DNA of 64,000 bases from Flavobacterium hydrophilum (GTDB lineage: Bacteria > Bacteroidota > Bacteroidia > Flavobacteriales > Flavobacteriaceae): positions 248,001 through 312,000 of the forward strand of contig NZ_QJHL01000003.1 in assembly GCF_003202405.1 (NCBI RefSeq), written 5' to 3'. Position 1 is the first letter of the stretch. Every line of letters begins with the position of its first letter. The notes under the pieces are model-generated. The model worked only from the letters and a program-made list of their open reading frames with translations, did not search any database and had not been told where the DNA came from. Position numbers and translations under genes: made by a program. Positions 62,577-64,000 of this stretch are shown here, one piece after another.

Positions 62577-64000
62577 TTATGCCTCAACACTTATACCTGC
62601 ACTGACACGGGCTCTGATATCACTTAAAGACTGATCTGCCAAAAGTTTCCCGTCTCTGAAAACTTCTTTCAGTTCACCTTGTTTTTCTTCTTCCCATGAA
62701 ACATTGTCTGTTAAATGATATACGCCATCAACCAAATCAATTTTCATCAGTCCTTTAGCTGATTTTTTAGTTCCGTCATCTGTAATCGGGTCTTTGAAGA
62801 TCGCTCTTCCTTCGCCATCAACTTCTCCGTAAGTCGCTTTCATGGCAAAACCAAAAGTATCACGTGTATTGTATTGATAGGTGAAAGATCCAATTCCTAA
62901 AACCACATTGGTAGAAGCGAAACCTTTTGCTTTTAAACGCTCACAAATCTGTATCGCTCTGGCAACTGTGATACTGTCGCCGTAGATAGCGCCAATTTGC
63001 GGTACTAATTCTTTAAAACCTTTCTCATTTACGCTTCCGCCAAAAACATCCCAGATAAGTTCGATAACACCTTTCTTTTCCTGTTCTGTTTTACCGTTCG
63101 GGTTTCCGCAGATGATATCAACAGGATCACCGCTGTCAGGACGAATTACGACTTTTCCTTCTCTTGAAATGATTTCTTCTTTTAAGCGCGGTAGATAATC
63201 GGTTAAAACTTTCCATAAATCCCAGGTATCAGAAACGATAGAAACAATTCCTTTTGGATATACTTCGGTTACTAATCTTTTGAAAGTTTCACATTCGCCT
63301 TCCGTAGTTCCCATACACATTACAGAATGCTCGGTAGCGGCAACAGAACCTGCGATTAATTCGGTGTCAGAATTGGCTTTGTAATATTCTTCGAAAAAAT
63401 CAATCGCCGGAATCGTATCTGATCCTGTAAAACTCAATAAATGTCCGGCTGCAGATGTTACAGCAGCTTCGATTCCGCCCATTCCTCGCATAGAAAAGTC
63501 ATGTCCCTGCCAGTTTACAAAATCAGGAACAGATGAAGTTTCTTCCGCATATTTGTCCAGTACTTTTCTATATTCGCGCGCAATTGTAGCTGAGTTACAA
63601 GGCAGCCAGATTACGGCAGAAAGCAAGGTCTCGAAATAATTCGTCAGCCAGAAAAATTCCGGAATCGTATTGTACATCGTAAACATTGGAACTCTCAACG
63701 GAACGCTGGCTCCTTCCGGCAAAGCTTTAAAAACCATCGGGATGTACCCTAAATCATGTAAATCTTCGATATGTTTGGTGCCTACCTGGTTTTCACCTAG
63801 ATAATTATTGATTCTGCGGGCATATTTTTTAACCACTTCCTCTTTTGGCTGTTTAAAAAAGTAAGTATCAAAATCGTGAATAATATATTTTTTGATAAAA
63901 TACTGCAATCCGAAAAATACCACTTCATCAAGACCTTCAATTCTTGATTTTCTTGGTGTCCAGTTAGAATATACTAAAGTGGTTTTGTCGGGGTATTGCC
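62577..64000 (-). CDS. nicotinamide phosphoribosyltransferase (NadV/NAMPT), 5' end outside the window
   Basis: The frame stays open on the minus strand to the window edge, and the residues before the GTG at 63923 (YSNWTPRKSRIEGLDE) are the normal NAMPT N-terminal region, so the gene is truncated by the window. Signatures are FETLLSAVIWLPCNSATIAREYR, FSMRGMGGIEAAVTSAAGHLLSF, AGSVAATEHSVM, VSDTWDLW and VIRPDSGDP. It makes NMN from nicotinamide and PRPP, a salvage route distinct from the nicotinate route of NadD. Confidence 0.94.
   Translation of the reverse strand, partial: QYPDKTTLVYSNWTPRKSRIEGLDEVVFFGLQYFIKKYIIHDFDTYFFKQPKEEVVKKYARRINNYLGENQVGTKHIEDLHDLGYIPMVFKALPEGASVPLRVPMFTMYNTIPEFFWLTNYFETLLSAVIWLPCNSATIAREYRKVLDKYAEETSSVPDFVNWQGHDFSMRGMGGIEAAVTSAAGHLLSFTGSDTIPAIDFFEEYYKANSDTELIAGSVAATEHSVMCMGTTEGECETFKRLVTEVYPKGIVSIVSDTWDLWKVLTDYLPRLKEEIISREGKVVIRPDSGDPVDIICGNPNGKTEQEKKGVIELIWDVFGGSVNEKGFKELVPQIGAIYGDSITVARAIQICERLKAKGFASTNVVLGIGSFTYQYNTRDTFGFAMKATYGEVDGEGRAIFKDPITDDGTKKSAKGLMKIDLVDGVYHLTDNVSWEEEKQGELKEVFRDGKLLADQSLSDIRARVSAGISVEA

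Noticed and set aside
62577..63923. A complete phosphoribosyltransferase starting at GTG 63923
   Set aside because: The frame stays open to the window edge and the residues upstream are the normal N-terminal NAMPT sequence, so the gene is cut by the window.

Overview
The window is a 64 kb piece of a Flavobacterium-like chromosome (Bacteroidota). It is AT-rich, has SusC/SusD proteins, many lipoproteins with short lipoboxes, and promoters of the Bacteroidota type (TTG or TTTG, a spacer near 20, then TAnnTTTG). Housekeeping proteins (LepA, PheS, UvrC, Pgi, Gmk, NadD) and the phenylalanine/tyrosine/tryptophan catabolic enzymes fit that group. Both window ends cut a gene: a DinB-family protein on the left and a nicotinamide phosphoribosyltransferase on the right. 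I saw no rRNA, tRNA, CRISPR array or prophage.

Layout. 1-7.4 kb: DinB protein, a WYL regulator, a three-gene cassette (Lgt-like membrane protein, radical SAM protein resembling the tetraether-lipid-synthase/COG1964 family, small membrane protein), lepA, and two tandem Nudix-type transcription regulators. 7.4-33.1 kb: a polysaccharide utilization locus (PUL) running on the + strand: SusC, SusD, a third surface lipoprotein, then GH2, GH31, GH97, GH39, GH3, BACON-GH5, a sialate-O-acetylesterase-type esterase, GH43 and GH95. The combination GH5 endoglucanase + GH31 alpha-xylosidase + GH2 + GH3 + GH43 + GH95 fucosidase + acetylesterase best fits decorated, acetylated xyloglucan; GH97 and GH39 are extra. 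A REP-associated tyrosine transposase (RAYT) and four of its palindromic repeats sit between the GH43 and GH95 genes.

33.2-34.6 kb: a small island with a Panacea/SocA-type antitoxin gene, a closely packed small membrane protein and a SUKH/SMI1-KNR4 immunity-like protein. 34.6-44.2 kb: CvpA, lipoprotein, conserved proteins, pheS, formyltetrahydrofolate cyclo-ligase, a zinc deacylase, uvrC and a patatin-Omp85 protein. 44.2-50.6 kb: homogentisate dioxygenase and 4-hydroxyphenylpyruvate dioxygenase, split by a four-helix-bundle gene flanked by repeats; a candidate small RNA; DUF3108 protein, tryptophan 2,3-dioxygenase and an M23 peptidase. 50.6-64 kb: unknown proteins, pgi, an Oar-like TonB-dependent receptor, RlpA, DinB, ArsC-like, YicC, gmk, nadD, rhodanese and NAMPT.

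How they work together. The Nudix pair has lost Nudix catalytic residues, keeps near-identical DNA-binding domains and is divergent from the PUL, so it is the obvious candidate for sugar-responsive control of that locus. SusCD with the surface lipoproteins would bind and import oligosaccharides cut by the outer-surface GH5; periplasmic exo-enzymes would finish the job. The points most worth following are the Lgt-like/radical SAM cassette, the twin regulators, the Panacea-membrane protein pair, the REP/RAYT unit whose repeat lies inside its own transposase gene, and the repeat-flanked four-helix-bundle gene.
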